From: Microbacterium aoyamense
GTDB lineage: Bacteria; Actinomycetota; Actinomycetes; Actinomycetales; Microbacteriaceae
NCBI RefSeq assembly: GCF_023155855.1
Contig: NZ_JAKNUT010000001.1
Coordinates: 1,054,001 to 1,118,000 of the forward strand
Reading direction: 5' to 3'
DNA: 64,000 nt
This document shows, one piece after another, positions 24,233 through 33,336 of this stretch (positions are counted from its first letter, which is position 1; every line of letters starts with the position of its first letter). The notes beneath the pieces are model-generated. The model had not been told where the DNA came from, did not search any database, and saw nothing but the letters and a program-made list of their open reading frames with translations. The position numbers and the translations under genes are program-made.

Positions 24233-25366
24233 ATGCCCATCGCCCGACCCGCAGCATCCATCGCCCTCGAGGGATTCGAGCTGCGCGTGCTGCATCTGCC
24301 GCTCGTCTCGCCCTTCACGACCTCGTTCGGCACCGAGACGGTGCGCGAGGTCATCGTCGTCCGGGCGCTGACCGCGGACGGTGACGGATGGGGCGAGATC
24401 GTGACGCAGCGCGAGCCGACGTACTCGAGCGAGTACACACAGGGCGCGTGGGATGTCGCGCTCAGGTTCCTCGGGCCGGCGCTGCTCGATCGGGGGCGAC
24501 TTGCGCCCGAGGAGATCCCCACTGTCCTCGAGCCTCTGATCGGGCACCGCATGGCCAAGGCCGGGCTGGAGCTCGCGGTGCTCGATGCCGCGCTGCGCGC
24601 CGAGGGGCGCGCGCTCGGCGAGTACCTCGGCGCCGCACGCGACCGGGTGCCGTCGGGGGTGTCGGTCGGGATCCAGCGCGATCCCGCGGCTCTCGTCGAC
24701 GCTGTCGGCGGGTATCTCGACGAGGGCTACGTGCGCATCAAGATCAAGATCAAACCCGGCCGCGACGTCGCCGACACGGCGGCCGTGCGCGACGCGTTCG
24801 GCGCGATCCCGCTGCAGGTCGACGCCAACTCGGCCTACACCCTGGCCGACGCCGCGACCCTCGCCGAGCTCGACCGGTTCGATCTGCTGCTGATCGAGCA
24901 GCCGCTGCAGGAGGACGACCTGGTCGACCACGCGGCGCTCGCCCGACAGCTGCGCACCCCCGTGTGCCTGGACGAGTCGATCACCTCGGTCAAGGCCGCC
25001 GCCGACGCGCTCGCGCTGGGCTCGGCATCCATCGTCAACATCAAGGCCGGACGCGTCGGCGGCTATCTCGAAGCCGTCGCGATCCACGACCTCTGTGCGG
25101 CCGCCGGTGTACCCGTGTGGTGCGGGGGCATGCTCGAGACCGGCATCGGTCGGGCGGCGAACGCGGCGCTCGCCGCGTTGCCCGGATTCACGCTGCCGGG
25201 CGACGTCTCGGCCTCCGGCCGGTTCTACCACCGCGACATCGTGACGGAGCCGGCAGTGCTCGAGGACGGCCATGTGCGCGTGCCGACCGGTCACGGCCTG
25301 GGCGTGGAGATCGACCCTGTCGCGCTCGAGGACTTCACGGTCGCGCGCGAGACGATCCGGCGGTAG
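24233..25366 (+). CDS. menC: o-Succinylbenzoate synthase / N-acylamino-acid racemase
   Basis: 377 residues, enolase superfamily. The catalytic acid-base lysines are in the RIKIKIKPG segment (Lys170, Lys172) and in NIKAGRVGG (Lys271). Metal ligands are Asp197 (VDAN), Glu222 (IEQP) and Asp247 (LDES). This set is that of the OSBS/NAAAR subgroup. OSBS dehydrates SHCHC in menaquinone synthesis, while close relatives racemise N-acyl amino acids. No other men genes are in the window and a COG3375-type acetyltransferase is near, so the racemase role is a serious alternative. Confidence 0.92.
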   Translation: MPIARPAASIALEGFELRVLHLPLVSPFTTSFGTETVREVIVVRALTADGDGWGEIVTQREPTYSSEYTQGAWDVALRFLGPALLDRGRLAPEEIPTVLEPLIGHRMAKAGLELAVLDAALRAEGRALGEYLGAARDRVPSGVSVGIQRDPAALVDAVGGYLDEGYVRIKIKIKPGRDVADTAAVRDAFGAIPLQVDANSAYTLADAATLAELDRFDLLLIEQPLQEDDLVDHAALARQLRTPVCLDESITSVKAAADALALGSASIVNIKAGRVGGYLEAVAIHDLCAAAGVPVWCGGMLETGIGRAANAALAALPGFTLPGDVSASGRFYHRDIVTEPAVLEDGHVRVPTGHGLGVEIDPVALEDFTVARETIRR

Positions 25367-25368
25367 CC

Positions 25369-26214
25369 GTGCGGCGCGCGCTTCGGGGATCGACGGTCGT
25401 CGGCGTCGTCGCGATCCTCGCGGGCTGCGCGGTCGCTCCGGTCGGCAACGGTCCGCCACCAGACGGGGTGACCGTCGAGTTCGTCCAGCTGCGGTCGGAC
25501 GTCGCCGCCCGCCAGGCGCAGGTGCAGGTGCGCAACGACACAGACGAGGCGATCGAGATCGGAGCCGTCCACGTCGCCGATGCCCGCTTCGAGGGCGACG
25601 CCATGCGGGTCATCGAGGGTCGTACGACCAGCGTCGCCCCCGGCGGGACGACCGACATCCGCATACAGCTTCCGCCGATGAACTGCGACGTGACCGAGGG
25701 CTCGATGTCGGTGCTCCTCGAACTCGACGACCATGCGGTCGAGGCGCCGCTGCCCGACGCGCTCGACGTCATCGCACCGCTGCACGAGCGCGAGTGCCTC
25801 GCGGCGCAGGTGAGGGACGCCGCATCCCTCGCGTTCACGTCGTTCGAGCCGTCGCCGGCCGGGGAGCCGGCGACCCTCGTGCTCTCGGTCGAGCCGACGG
25901 GTGAGGGATCGGCCGAGGTGATCGGCATCCAGACGACGAACCTGCTGACCTTCGCGGCTGCGGCCGGGATGACGGCCGACACGTATCCGCTCGAACTCGA
26001 GATCACCCCGACATCCGACGCGATCGGGATCGCGCTGCCGCTCGTGCCGCTCCGTTGCGATCCGCACGCCGTGCAGGAGGACAAGCGCGGCACGGTGTTC
26101 ACCCTCGAGGTCGCCCTCGACGGCGTACCAGGCGAGATCGAGCTCGCGGCGTCCGAGGAGATGCGCGGGCAGATGCTCACGTGGGTCGCCGATTGGTGCG
26201 GCTTCGGCGGCTGA
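25369..26214 (+). CDS. Predicted lipoprotein
   Basis: 281 residues. The signal peptide ALRGSTVVGVVAILAGCAV ends in a lipobox LAGC, so the mature protein would be lipid-anchored at Cys20. The rest is beta-rich with further cysteines (PMNC, HEREC, PLRC, ADWC) that could form disulfides. No catalytic motif seen. The GTG start follows the menC stop by 2 bases, so the gene is probably co-transcribed with menC. Function unknown. Confidence 0.75.
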   Translation: MRRALRGSTVVGVVAILAGCAVAPVGNGPPPDGVTVEFVQLRSDVAARQAQVQVRNDTDEAIEIGAVHVADARFEGDAMRVIEGRTTSVAPGGTTDIRIQLPPMNCDVTEGSMSVLLELDDHAVEAPLPDALDVIAPLHERECLAAQVRDAASLAFTSFEPSPAGEPATLVLSVEPTGEGSAEVIGIQTTNLLTFAAAAGMTADTYPLELEITPTSDAIGIALPLVPLRCDPHAVQEDKRGTVFTLEVALDGVPGEIELAASEEMRGQMLTWVADWCGFGG

Positions 26215-26219
26215 GCGAT

Positions 26220-26255
26220 TCTCGTAGGCTGGGCGGCTCTCGTAGGCTGGGCGGC
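26220..26255 (+). repeat. Perfect 18-bp tandem duplication carrying two -10 boxes
   Basis: TCTCGTAGGCTGGGCGGC occurs twice without interruption (26220-26237 and 26238-26255), directly before the ATG at 26256. Each unit contains TAGGCT. The second box ends 7 bases before the ATG; the first would give an 18-base leader. Confidence 0.8.
26243..26248 (+). promoter_or_regulatory. -10 box (TAGGCT) for the leaderless hydroxy-acid oxidase gene
   Basis: TAGGCT ends 7 bases before the ATG at 26256; an identical copy lies 18 bases upstream (26225-26230). Confidence 0.5.
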
Positions 26256-27575
26256 ATGAGCAGTGTCGCTCCCCAGGACCCCGCCGCCGCGCGCGGCATC
26301 TCGCGCCGCACCCAGTCCGAGATCTATCGCGCCGGCATCAGCGGTACGAAGCCGCTGGTGCCCGTCGACTCCGACGCGCTCGAGGCGGCCGCCGGCAAGG
26401 CGCTCAGCGCTGAGGCGTTCGCGTACATCGCGGGCGGCGCGGGTGCCGAGCGCACGGTCGCCGCCAACCGGGCGGAGTTCGGCCGGTGGCAGCTGTGGCC
26501 CCGACCCCTGCGCGATGTCTCGGCACGCGATCTGTCGATCGAGTTCCTCGGAGCCACGCGCCCGACACCGCTGCTGCTCGCACCCCTCGGGGTCATGGAG
26601 ATGGCGCACCCCGAGGCAGACCTCGCGGTCGCGCGGGCAGCCGCATCCCTCGGCATCCCGTACACCCTCTCGAACCAGGCCTCGTTCCCGATGGAGGAGG
26701 TGCGGGATGCCGCGCCCGCCGGATCGCGGATGTTCCAGCTCTACTGGTCGGCGTCGGACGAGCTCAACGCCTCGCTGCTGCGGCGGGCCGAGGCATCCGG
26801 GTGCGAAGCCATCGTCGTGACGCTCGACACCCATCTGCTCGGCTGGCGCACGCGTGACCTCGACCTCGCCTACCTGCCGTTCACGCGAGGGATGGGCATC
26901 GCGCAGTACACGAGCGATCCCGTCTTCCAGCAGTTGGTGCGCGAGCGCGCGCGGGCAGCGACGCCGAGCGATGCCCCGCCCGTCAAGATCACGCCCAAGG
27001 CCGTCGCGGCGGGCGTGACGATCGCGCGCAAGGGACGCGCGCTCACCGGCGCGGGCCTGCGCGACAGCCTGCGGTCGCCGCTGCCGCGCGCGGCGGTCGA
27101 GACGTTCCTCGACGTGTTCTCGACCCCCGCGCTGACTTGGGGCGACCTCGCGAAGGCGCGGGAGTGGACGAGCCTTCCGATCATCCTCAAAGGCATCGTC
27201 CACCCCGACGATGCGATCGCGGCACTCGATGCGGGCGTCGACGGCATCTGGATCTCGAACCACGGCGGACGCCAGATCGACCAGTCGGTGCCGACGCTCG
27301 CGGTGCTGCCGACGATCGCCGAGCGCGTCGCCGGACGCGTGCCGATCGTGTTCGACTCGGGGGTGCGACAGGGATCGGATGCCGCCATCGCGCTCGCCCT
27401 GGGGGCCACCGCCGTCGCGATCGGCCGCCCGTACTCGTACGGCCTGGGAATCGCGGGCGAGGCCGGCGTTCGCGAAGTGCTGCGCAACCTCCTCGCCGAA
27501 CTCGACATCACGCTGGGGCTCTCGGGCGGCACGAGGATCACCGACCTGGACCGGGGAGTTCTGCGCGAAGCTTGA
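26256..27575 (+). CDS. FMN-dependent alpha-hydroxy-acid oxidase (lactate 2-monooxygenase type)
   Basis: 439 residues. It has the full FMN-dependent hydroxy-acid dehydrogenase barrel: AFAYIAGGAGAERTVAANR near the N-terminus, LLLAPLGVMEMAHPEADLA, LKGIVHPDDA (Lys binding FMN), ISNHGGRQIDQS with the catalytic His, VFDSGVRQGSD and GRPYSYGL. The length and the ~60-residue insertion around residues 210-270 match lactate 2-monooxygenase, which converts lactate to acetate and CO2. Other 2-hydroxy acids are possible substrates. An FGE-like gene starts 3 bases after its stop. Confidence 0.9.
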   Translation: MSSVAPQDPAAARGISRRTQSEIYRAGISGTKPLVPVDSDALEAAAGKALSAEAFAYIAGGAGAERTVAANRAEFGRWQLWPRPLRDVSARDLSIEFLGATRPTPLLLAPLGVMEMAHPEADLAVARAAASLGIPYTLSNQASFPMEEVRDAAPAGSRMFQLYWSASDELNASLLRRAEASGCEAIVVTLDTHLLGWRTRDLDLAYLPFTRGMGIAQYTSDPVFQQLVRERARAATPSDAPPVKITPKAVAAGVTIARKGRALTGAGLRDSLRSPLPRAAVETFLDVFSTPALTWGDLAKAREWTSLPIILKGIVHPDDAIAALDAGVDGIWISNHGGRQIDQSVPTLAVLPTIAERVAGRVPIVFDSGVRQGSDAAIALALGATAVAIGRPYSYGLGIAGEAGVREVLRNLLAELDITLGLSGGTRITDLDRGVLREA

Positions 27576-27578
27576 GCA

Positions 27579-28322
27579 ATGGTCGACATCGAGCTCGCGC
27601 GCATCCCGGCGGGAGGCATCGAGCTGCGCGATGCGCGTCGCAAGGTTCGCCGCACCGTCGAGCTCGAGCCGTTCGAGATCGGCGTCTTCGCCGTCACGCA
27701 GGAGCTGCTCGGTGAGATCCTCGGCATCACCGCCTCTCATCCGCGACGACCGGCCGTCGATGTGAGCTGGCTGCGTGCCGTGCACTTCTGCAACGCGGCG
27801 TCGGAGTGGGAGGGCCTCGACCACGCCTACTCGTTCGACGGCGAGGACGTCACGTGGCACGTCGACTCCGACGGCTATCGCCTGCCGACCGAGGCCGAGT
27901 GGGAGTTCGCGTGTCGCGCAGGTTCGACGGGTCCGCACTACGGACCGCTCGCCGAGGTGGCGTGGACGGCCGGCGACGGCGTGAGTGCGCCGCAGGACGT
28001 CGGCGGGAAGCTGCCCAATCTGAACGGTCAGTTCGACACGCTCGGCAACGTGTGGGAATGGTGCTGGGACTTCCTGGATCCGGCGCGCTACGACGACTAC
28101 CGCGTGTTCCGCGGCGGGGGCTTCGCCGACGACGCGTGGAGCGTGCGGGCGTCGGTCCGCCGCGGTGGCGGGCCCCGGATGCACCACGACGACGTCGGCG
28201 TGCGGATCGCGCGGGGCGGCTTCGATGCTCGGGATGCCGCACAGGGCTGGTCGGCGAAGGCAGACCGTGAGCGCGCCCTCTTCGACGGGCCCACGCCGCC
28301 CGGATGGACTCCGCAGCGCTGA
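27579..28322 (+). CDS. SUMF1/formylglycine-generating-enzyme-like protein without catalytic cysteines
   Basis: 247 residues. The fold signatures are clear: FEIGVFAVTQELL, the YRLPTEAEWEFACRAGS motif, LGNVWEWCWD and RVFRGGGFADDAWSVRASVRR. In true formylglycine-generating enzymes the segment after RGGS contains copper-binding cysteines; here that segment has none, so oxidase activity on sulfatases is unlikely. Related domains bind ligands or act in other oxidations. The three-base gap to the hydroxy-acid oxidase suggests a joint operon and maybe a physical partnership. Confidence 0.82.
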   Translation: MVDIELARIPAGGIELRDARRKVRRTVELEPFEIGVFAVTQELLGEILGITASHPRRPAVDVSWLRAVHFCNAASEWEGLDHAYSFDGEDVTWHVDSDGYRLPTEAEWEFACRAGSTGPHYGPLAEVAWTAGDGVSAPQDVGGKLPNLNGQFDTLGNVWEWCWDFLDPARYDDYRVFRGGGFADDAWSVRASVRRGGGPRMHHDDVGVRIARGGFDARDAAQGWSAKADRERALFDGPTPPGWTPQR

Positions 28323-28323
28323 G

Positions 28324-28329
28324 TAGGCT
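28324..28329 (+). promoter_or_regulatory. -10 box (TAGGCT) for the leaderless DUF4870 gene
   Basis: TAGGCT, partly overlapping the end of the previous gene region, ends 7 bases before the GTG at 28337. Confidence 0.5.
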
Positions 28330-28336
28330 GTAGCCC

Positions 28337-28714
28337 GTGACCACGCCACCGCCCTACTACCCGCCCCCGTACGGCGGCGGACCGCAGCCGCTCTCGCCCA
28401 GTGACGAGAAGCTGTGGGCGACGCTCATCAACCTCGGCGGGCTGCTGTTCGGGTTCCTCGCGCCACTCATCGGCTACCTCGTGCTGAAGGACCGCGGCCC
28501 GTTCGTGCGTGCTCACGCCGCGACGGCGCTGAACTTCCAGCTGACGCTGATCATCGCCTACATCGCGGGGTTCATCCTGACCTTCATCGTGATCGGGATC
28601 TTCGTCATCATCGCCGCGTACGTGCTCAACATCGTGTTCTGCATCGTCGCCGCTGTGAAGGCCAATCAGGGGCAGTGGTACACCTACCCGATGTCGATCC
28701 CGTTCGCCAGCTGA
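28337..28714 (+). CDS. DUF4870-family membrane protein
   Basis: 125 residues. A Pro/Tyr-rich N-terminus (TTPPPYYPPPYGGGPQP) precedes the DUF4870 core: SPSDEKLWATLINLGGLLFGFLAPLIGYLVLKDRGPFVRAHAATALNFQLTL, and two further hydrophobic helices. The conserved D-RxxFVRxHAxxALNFQ motif is diagnostic. The molecular role of the family is not established. Confidence 0.9.
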   Translation: MTTPPPYYPPPYGGGPQPLSPSDEKLWATLINLGGLLFGFLAPLIGYLVLKDRGPFVRAHAATALNFQLTLIIAYIAGFILTFIVIGIFVIIAAYVLNIVFCIVAAVKANQGQWYTYPMSIPFAS

Positions 28715-28726
28715 GCAGGTCTGCGC

Positions 28727-29758
28727 TCAGCGCGTGAGGGTGTAGAAGCGGAACGCCGAGAAGCCGTCGATCGGCAGCACGTCGACATCGCGGAACCCCG
28801 CCTGCCGCGCATAGCGCTCGAGCGTGGCCGGGCGCATGACGGTGCCGGTCGCCACCGAACCCGGCGCCGACATCGAGTCGGGCAGGCAGAGGAAGAGGCT
28901 GTACCCGTACATGACGCGCTCGACCTCGTCGCCGTCGGGCGCGAAGGCGTCGGCGACGGCTTCGTCCATGACGACGACGACGCCGTCCGGCTTCACCGCC
29001 TCATGCATCGCCGAGAGAACCCGTACCGGATCGGGCATGTCGTGGAGCGCCTCGAAGACGAAGGCCGCGTCGTAGGGGCCGGCGAGCTGTTCGCCCGCCG
29101 TGACGGCGAAGGTGACGGCATCCATCCCCTTCGCGTGTTCCTTCGCCGCCGCGATCGACGGTGCGTCCACATCGAGCCCGTCGATCCGGGCATCCGGGTA
29201 GGCGCGCGACAGCGCGATCGTCGACCAGCCGTGACCGCAGCCGATGTCGGCGATCCGTGCGCCCGGGCGCGAGAGCACGTCGTGGACGTGAGGGACGGAT
29301 GCCAGCGCCCCAGCCAGCCGGGACGAGAACCAGGGGCGGTTGACGTCGCCCTGCGCGTCGCGCGCATCCGCGCCGAACTCCGACCAGCCCACGCCTCCGC
29401 CCGTGCGATACGCGTCCAGGAGGTCGGGCAGCCGCATCGCGGCCGCCGCCACCATGCGCGCGAGCGGCGCCGAGTACACGAGCGACGAAGAGTCCGCGAG
29501 CGCCGCGGCGTGGGCAGGCGGCAGCGCGAACGTACCGTCCGTCTCGATCAGGATGCCGGCGACCGCCTGCTGCTCGAGCCACTCCCGCGCATAGCGCGCG
29601 TGCATCCCTGCGGCGTCGGCGAGGTGATCGACGGTGCGCGGCCGCTCCGCGAGCAGTCGGTAGAGGCCCAACCGATCGCCGACGTAGATCGAGAGGATCT
29701 CGAAGCCGCCGATCACGCGTGCGAACACGGCGTCCGCGAAGTCCGATTCGTCGTCCAT
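28727..29758 (-). CDS. SAM-dependent methyltransferase with winged-helix N-terminus
   Basis: 343 residues. Residues ~1-110 look like a dimerisation/winged-helix domain (VGDRLGLYRLLAERPRTVDHLADAAGMHARYAREWLEQQAVAGIL), as in small-molecule O-methyltransferases. The class I fold follows with the SAM-binding motif RIADIGCGHGWSTIALSRAYP, IDGLDVDAPS and FVFEALHDMPDPV. The N-terminal domain resembles that of Rv2258c-like proteins. The methyl acceptor is unknown. The ATG is chosen because of a GAGGAGGCC ribosome site upstream. Confidence 0.88.
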   Translation of the reverse strand: MDDESDFADAVFARVIGGFEILSIYVGDRLGLYRLLAERPRTVDHLADAAGMHARYAREWLEQQAVAGILIETDGTFALPPAHAAALADSSSLVYSAPLARMVAAAAMRLPDLLDAYRTGGGVGWSEFGADARDAQGDVNRPWFSSRLAGALASVPHVHDVLSRPGARIADIGCGHGWSTIALSRAYPDARIDGLDVDAPSIAAAKEHAKGMDAVTFAVTAGEQLAGPYDAAFVFEALHDMPDPVRVLSAMHEAVKPDGVVVVMDEAVADAFAPDGDEVERVMYGYSLFLCLPDSMSAPGSVATGTVMRPATLERYARQAGFRDVDVLPIDGFSAFRFYTLTR

Positions 29759-29821
29759 GAGGCCTCCTCGTCGACGCGCCACATGGTAGTCCTGTGGGGC
29801 CTGGCGCAGAAGGTGCGCCGA

Positions 29822-29827
29822 TAGACT
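29822..29827 (+). promoter_or_regulatory. -10 box (TAGACT) of the glyS promoter
   Basis: TAGACT lies 53 bases before the glyS GTG, giving a leader of about 47 bases that contains a TTGGAG ribosome site. The ATG exactly 6 bases after the box (29834) is out of frame with glyS. Confidence 0.45.
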
Positions 29828-29880
29828 TGAGGGATGCCGGGCTCTCCGGCGCACACCCCCTCCCGACCATTGGAGCCACC

Positions 29881-31269
<1,389 letters not shown>

Positions 31270-31280
31270 CCGCACCAAGA

Positions 31281-31319
31281 CCGGAGGGCCTGCGCGCAGC
31301 GATGCGGCAGGCCCTCCGG
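31281..31319. terminator. Strong hairpin after glyS
   Basis: CCGGAGGGCCTGC (31281-31293) pairs perfectly with GCAGGCCCTCCGG (31307-31319), a 13-bp GC-rich stem with a 13-base loop. No U-run follows, which is common for actinobacterial terminators. It begins 11 bases after the glyS stop. Confidence 0.75.
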
Positions 31320-31323
31320 CGTT

Positions 31324-31343
31324 GCCGGGATGGGTGTCCCGGC
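31324..31343. terminator. Second short hairpin between glyS and the surface-protein gene
   Basis: GCCGGGA/TCCCGGC forms a 7-bp stem with a 6-base loop. It lies between convergent genes and may help stop transcription arriving from the minus-strand gene. Confidence 0.4.
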
Positions 31344-31390
31344 GGACGGGTGCGGACGACTCTGGGGATAGATGCCGGCCGCACCCGGGT

Positions 31391-33157
31391 CTACTCGGTG
31401 CGGCGGCGCGAGCCGCGCACCGCGAAGGCGATGACGCCGGCGGTCAGCAGCACGGTGGCGATGCCGACGATCGGCAGCAAGGGGCCGCCGCCCGTGAGCG
31501 CGAGACCGGTCGGGCCGTCGGTGAGCGGCAGTTCCGCAGGCGGCTCCGGATCTGTCGGGTCGGTGGGAACCGTCGGGTCCGTCGGATCGGTCGGTGCCCC
31601 GTCGTCCTCATGCACGAAGCGGTTGTCGACGGTGATCCGCGCCGTCGCCCCCTCGGCGATCGTGACGGGGGCGCCGGCCTCGAAGCCGTCCCACCTGAAC
31701 GTGTCGTCGGCGAAATCGCCGGCGAGGGATGCCGCATCCTCACCCGTCACGGAGCACTCGGCGCCGACGGGCAGACCGTCGACGACGGCGGACGTCGAGA
31801 TCGACACGTCCGCCCTGCCGGTGGCTGCGGGAATCCCCTCCAACGTGCAGGCGTAGTCGATCGAGAACACGCGCTCTGCGCCGCCGGTGTAGCCGACGGC
31901 ATCAGTCCCCTGACGGGGTGTGACGGTCTTGGCGATCTCGAGCGCACCGAGGGCAGGCTCCACCACCGTCGCGTCGGTGTTCGTGTACGTGCACACGATC
32001 GGGTCGGCCGCCTCGATGGAGCCCGGGAGAGTGAGGCTCGCGCCGGTCGCGATGGGCAGAGCGACACCGTCGCCGTCGACGCACGCGAGGCTCGTGAAGC
32101 TCCATGGCGTCGCCGCGGTGTCCTCGGTGATCGTGATGGTCTCACTCTCCACGAAGTCGTGGGAGATGGATGCTGCGCCCCCCGCGCCGACGGCGGTCGG
32201 GGCGAGCGCGAAGCTCGAGGCCCAGAGCGACCCCGCGACATCGCTGGTCGAAGTGAATGTGAACGACGGGATCGCGGCGGTCGCGATATCCACCGTCTTC
32301 ACGATCGTGAGCGAGCGCACGCGCTGGATCTCGGCGTAGAGGCACCCGTACGTCGAGGTCTGTTCGACCGTCTCGAAGCGGTTCACCGCCATACCCGACT
32401 CGGCGAGCGTCGGCGCGCACGAACCATCGGCACGGGGCGCGGTGAAGCCTGAGACGACGAGCGTGTAGCGGTCGCCGTCCGGACCCGTGAAGGACCGATC
32501 GCCGATCGTGCCGGTGAACTCGAGCACGTCGTTGTTCGCCGGGTTCGATGCGGGCTGGGCGTTGTTGGGCGTCTCGTTCAGCATCCATTCGTATGGCAGC
32601 CGGAGCCCGAGCAGGTTCACCTGCATCGTGCCCCGGAACCAGTCGTTGGCGAGCGTGCGCAGCGGGTTGTTGCGGTGCACCATGCGGCCGACATTGAAGG
32701 TCGTGCCGGTCTCGATCGAGGCGATCGCGGCGGGCTCGAAGCCGACCGCGCTCTGCGCAGACAGGTCGAGCTGTGCGGCGCCGCACGCCGTCCCGGTGCT
32801 GCCGTGCGCCGAGTAGGCGATCGAGCCCGGCGAAACGGCCCCAGAGCGTCCGTCGGTGAAGGCCGCGGCGGCCGTGCCCGGGTCACCCCCGGGGTTTGCG
32901 ATCGGACCACCGGTCACGGTCGCGGCGGCAGAGCCGTACCGGGCGCAATCGACGAGGTCGGGCGCCGCAGCGCCTTGTTCGACGCCGGTGTGACCGATCA
33001 TCTCGGCGGTGATCCCGGCGGGCACGGCGACCGTCGCCGCCGACGCGGGCACCGCGGTGAAAGCGATGGCTGACCCGGCCAGAAGGACCACGGCGGTCGT
33101 CGCGGCCGCGCGACGAATCGTGAAAGGCGCGCGCGGACGCGCGTTGGAATACTGCAT
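31391..33157 (-). CDS. Cell-wall-anchored surface protein with sortase-type sorting signal (DUF5979-like repeats)
   Basis: 588 residues. Signal peptide ~1-40 (AVVLLAGSAIAFTAVPASAA). The N-terminal ~250 residues form a large Ala/Thr-rich domain. After it come repeated prealbumin-like modules of the DUF5979 type, with SLTIVKTVD and LEIAKTVTP strand starts and a VCTYTNTDATVV end. A Pro/Thr/Asp linker leads to LALTG (552-556), a hydrophobic helix and RRR, which is a sortase recognition signal. The ATG was chosen over a start five codons upstream because of a GGGGGAA ribosome site. No sortase gene lies in the window. Confidence 0.82.
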   Translation of the reverse strand: MQYSNARPRAPFTIRRAAATTAVVLLAGSAIAFTAVPASAATVAVPAGITAEMIGHTGVEQGAAAPDLVDCARYGSAAATVTGGPIANPGGDPGTAAAAFTDGRSGAVSPGSIAYSAHGSTGTACGAAQLDLSAQSAVGFEPAAIASIETGTTFNVGRMVHRNNPLRTLANDWFRGTMQVNLLGLRLPYEWMLNETPNNAQPASNPANNDVLEFTGTIGDRSFTGPDGDRYTLVVSGFTAPRADGSCAPTLAESGMAVNRFETVEQTSTYGCLYAEIQRVRSLTIVKTVDIATAAIPSFTFTSTSDVAGSLWASSFALAPTAVGAGGAASISHDFVESETITITEDTAATPWSFTSLACVDGDGVALPIATGASLTLPGSIEAADPIVCTYTNTDATVVEPALGALEIAKTVTPRQGTDAVGYTGGAERVFSIDYACTLEGIPAATGRADVSISTSAVVDGLPVGAECSVTGEDAASLAGDFADDTFRWDGFEAGAPVTIAEGATARITVDNRFVHEDDGAPTDPTDPTVPTDPTDPEPPAELPLTDGPTGLALTGGGPLLPIVGIATVLLTAGVIAFAVRGSRRRTE

Positions 33158-33336
33158 TGAACGTTCCCCCAAAGCGGCCCCCCGGCCGCCACTCCCGCCG
33201 CCTCACGCCCCAGATCGCGGAACGGCTTGACCTATGAGACGGGCGCAGCGCGGTTCTATTACGCGAACCGGTGAATCCGAACCCTGTGCGAGACTCGACG
33301 GACGTGCTGTCTCCCCGGGCTGCGACGCAGGAGGTC

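Noticed and set aside
25335..28349. A 1004-residue minus-strand frame opposite the lipoprotein, oxidase and FGE-like genes.
   Set aside because: Same reason: it covers three genes with clear family motifs on the other strand.
33271..33336. Starting the first FtsX-like permease at the GTG at 33271.
   Set aside because: The 22 extra residues are polar and precede the first membrane helix; a ribosome-like AGGAGG lies directly before 33337, though the exact start remains uncertain.
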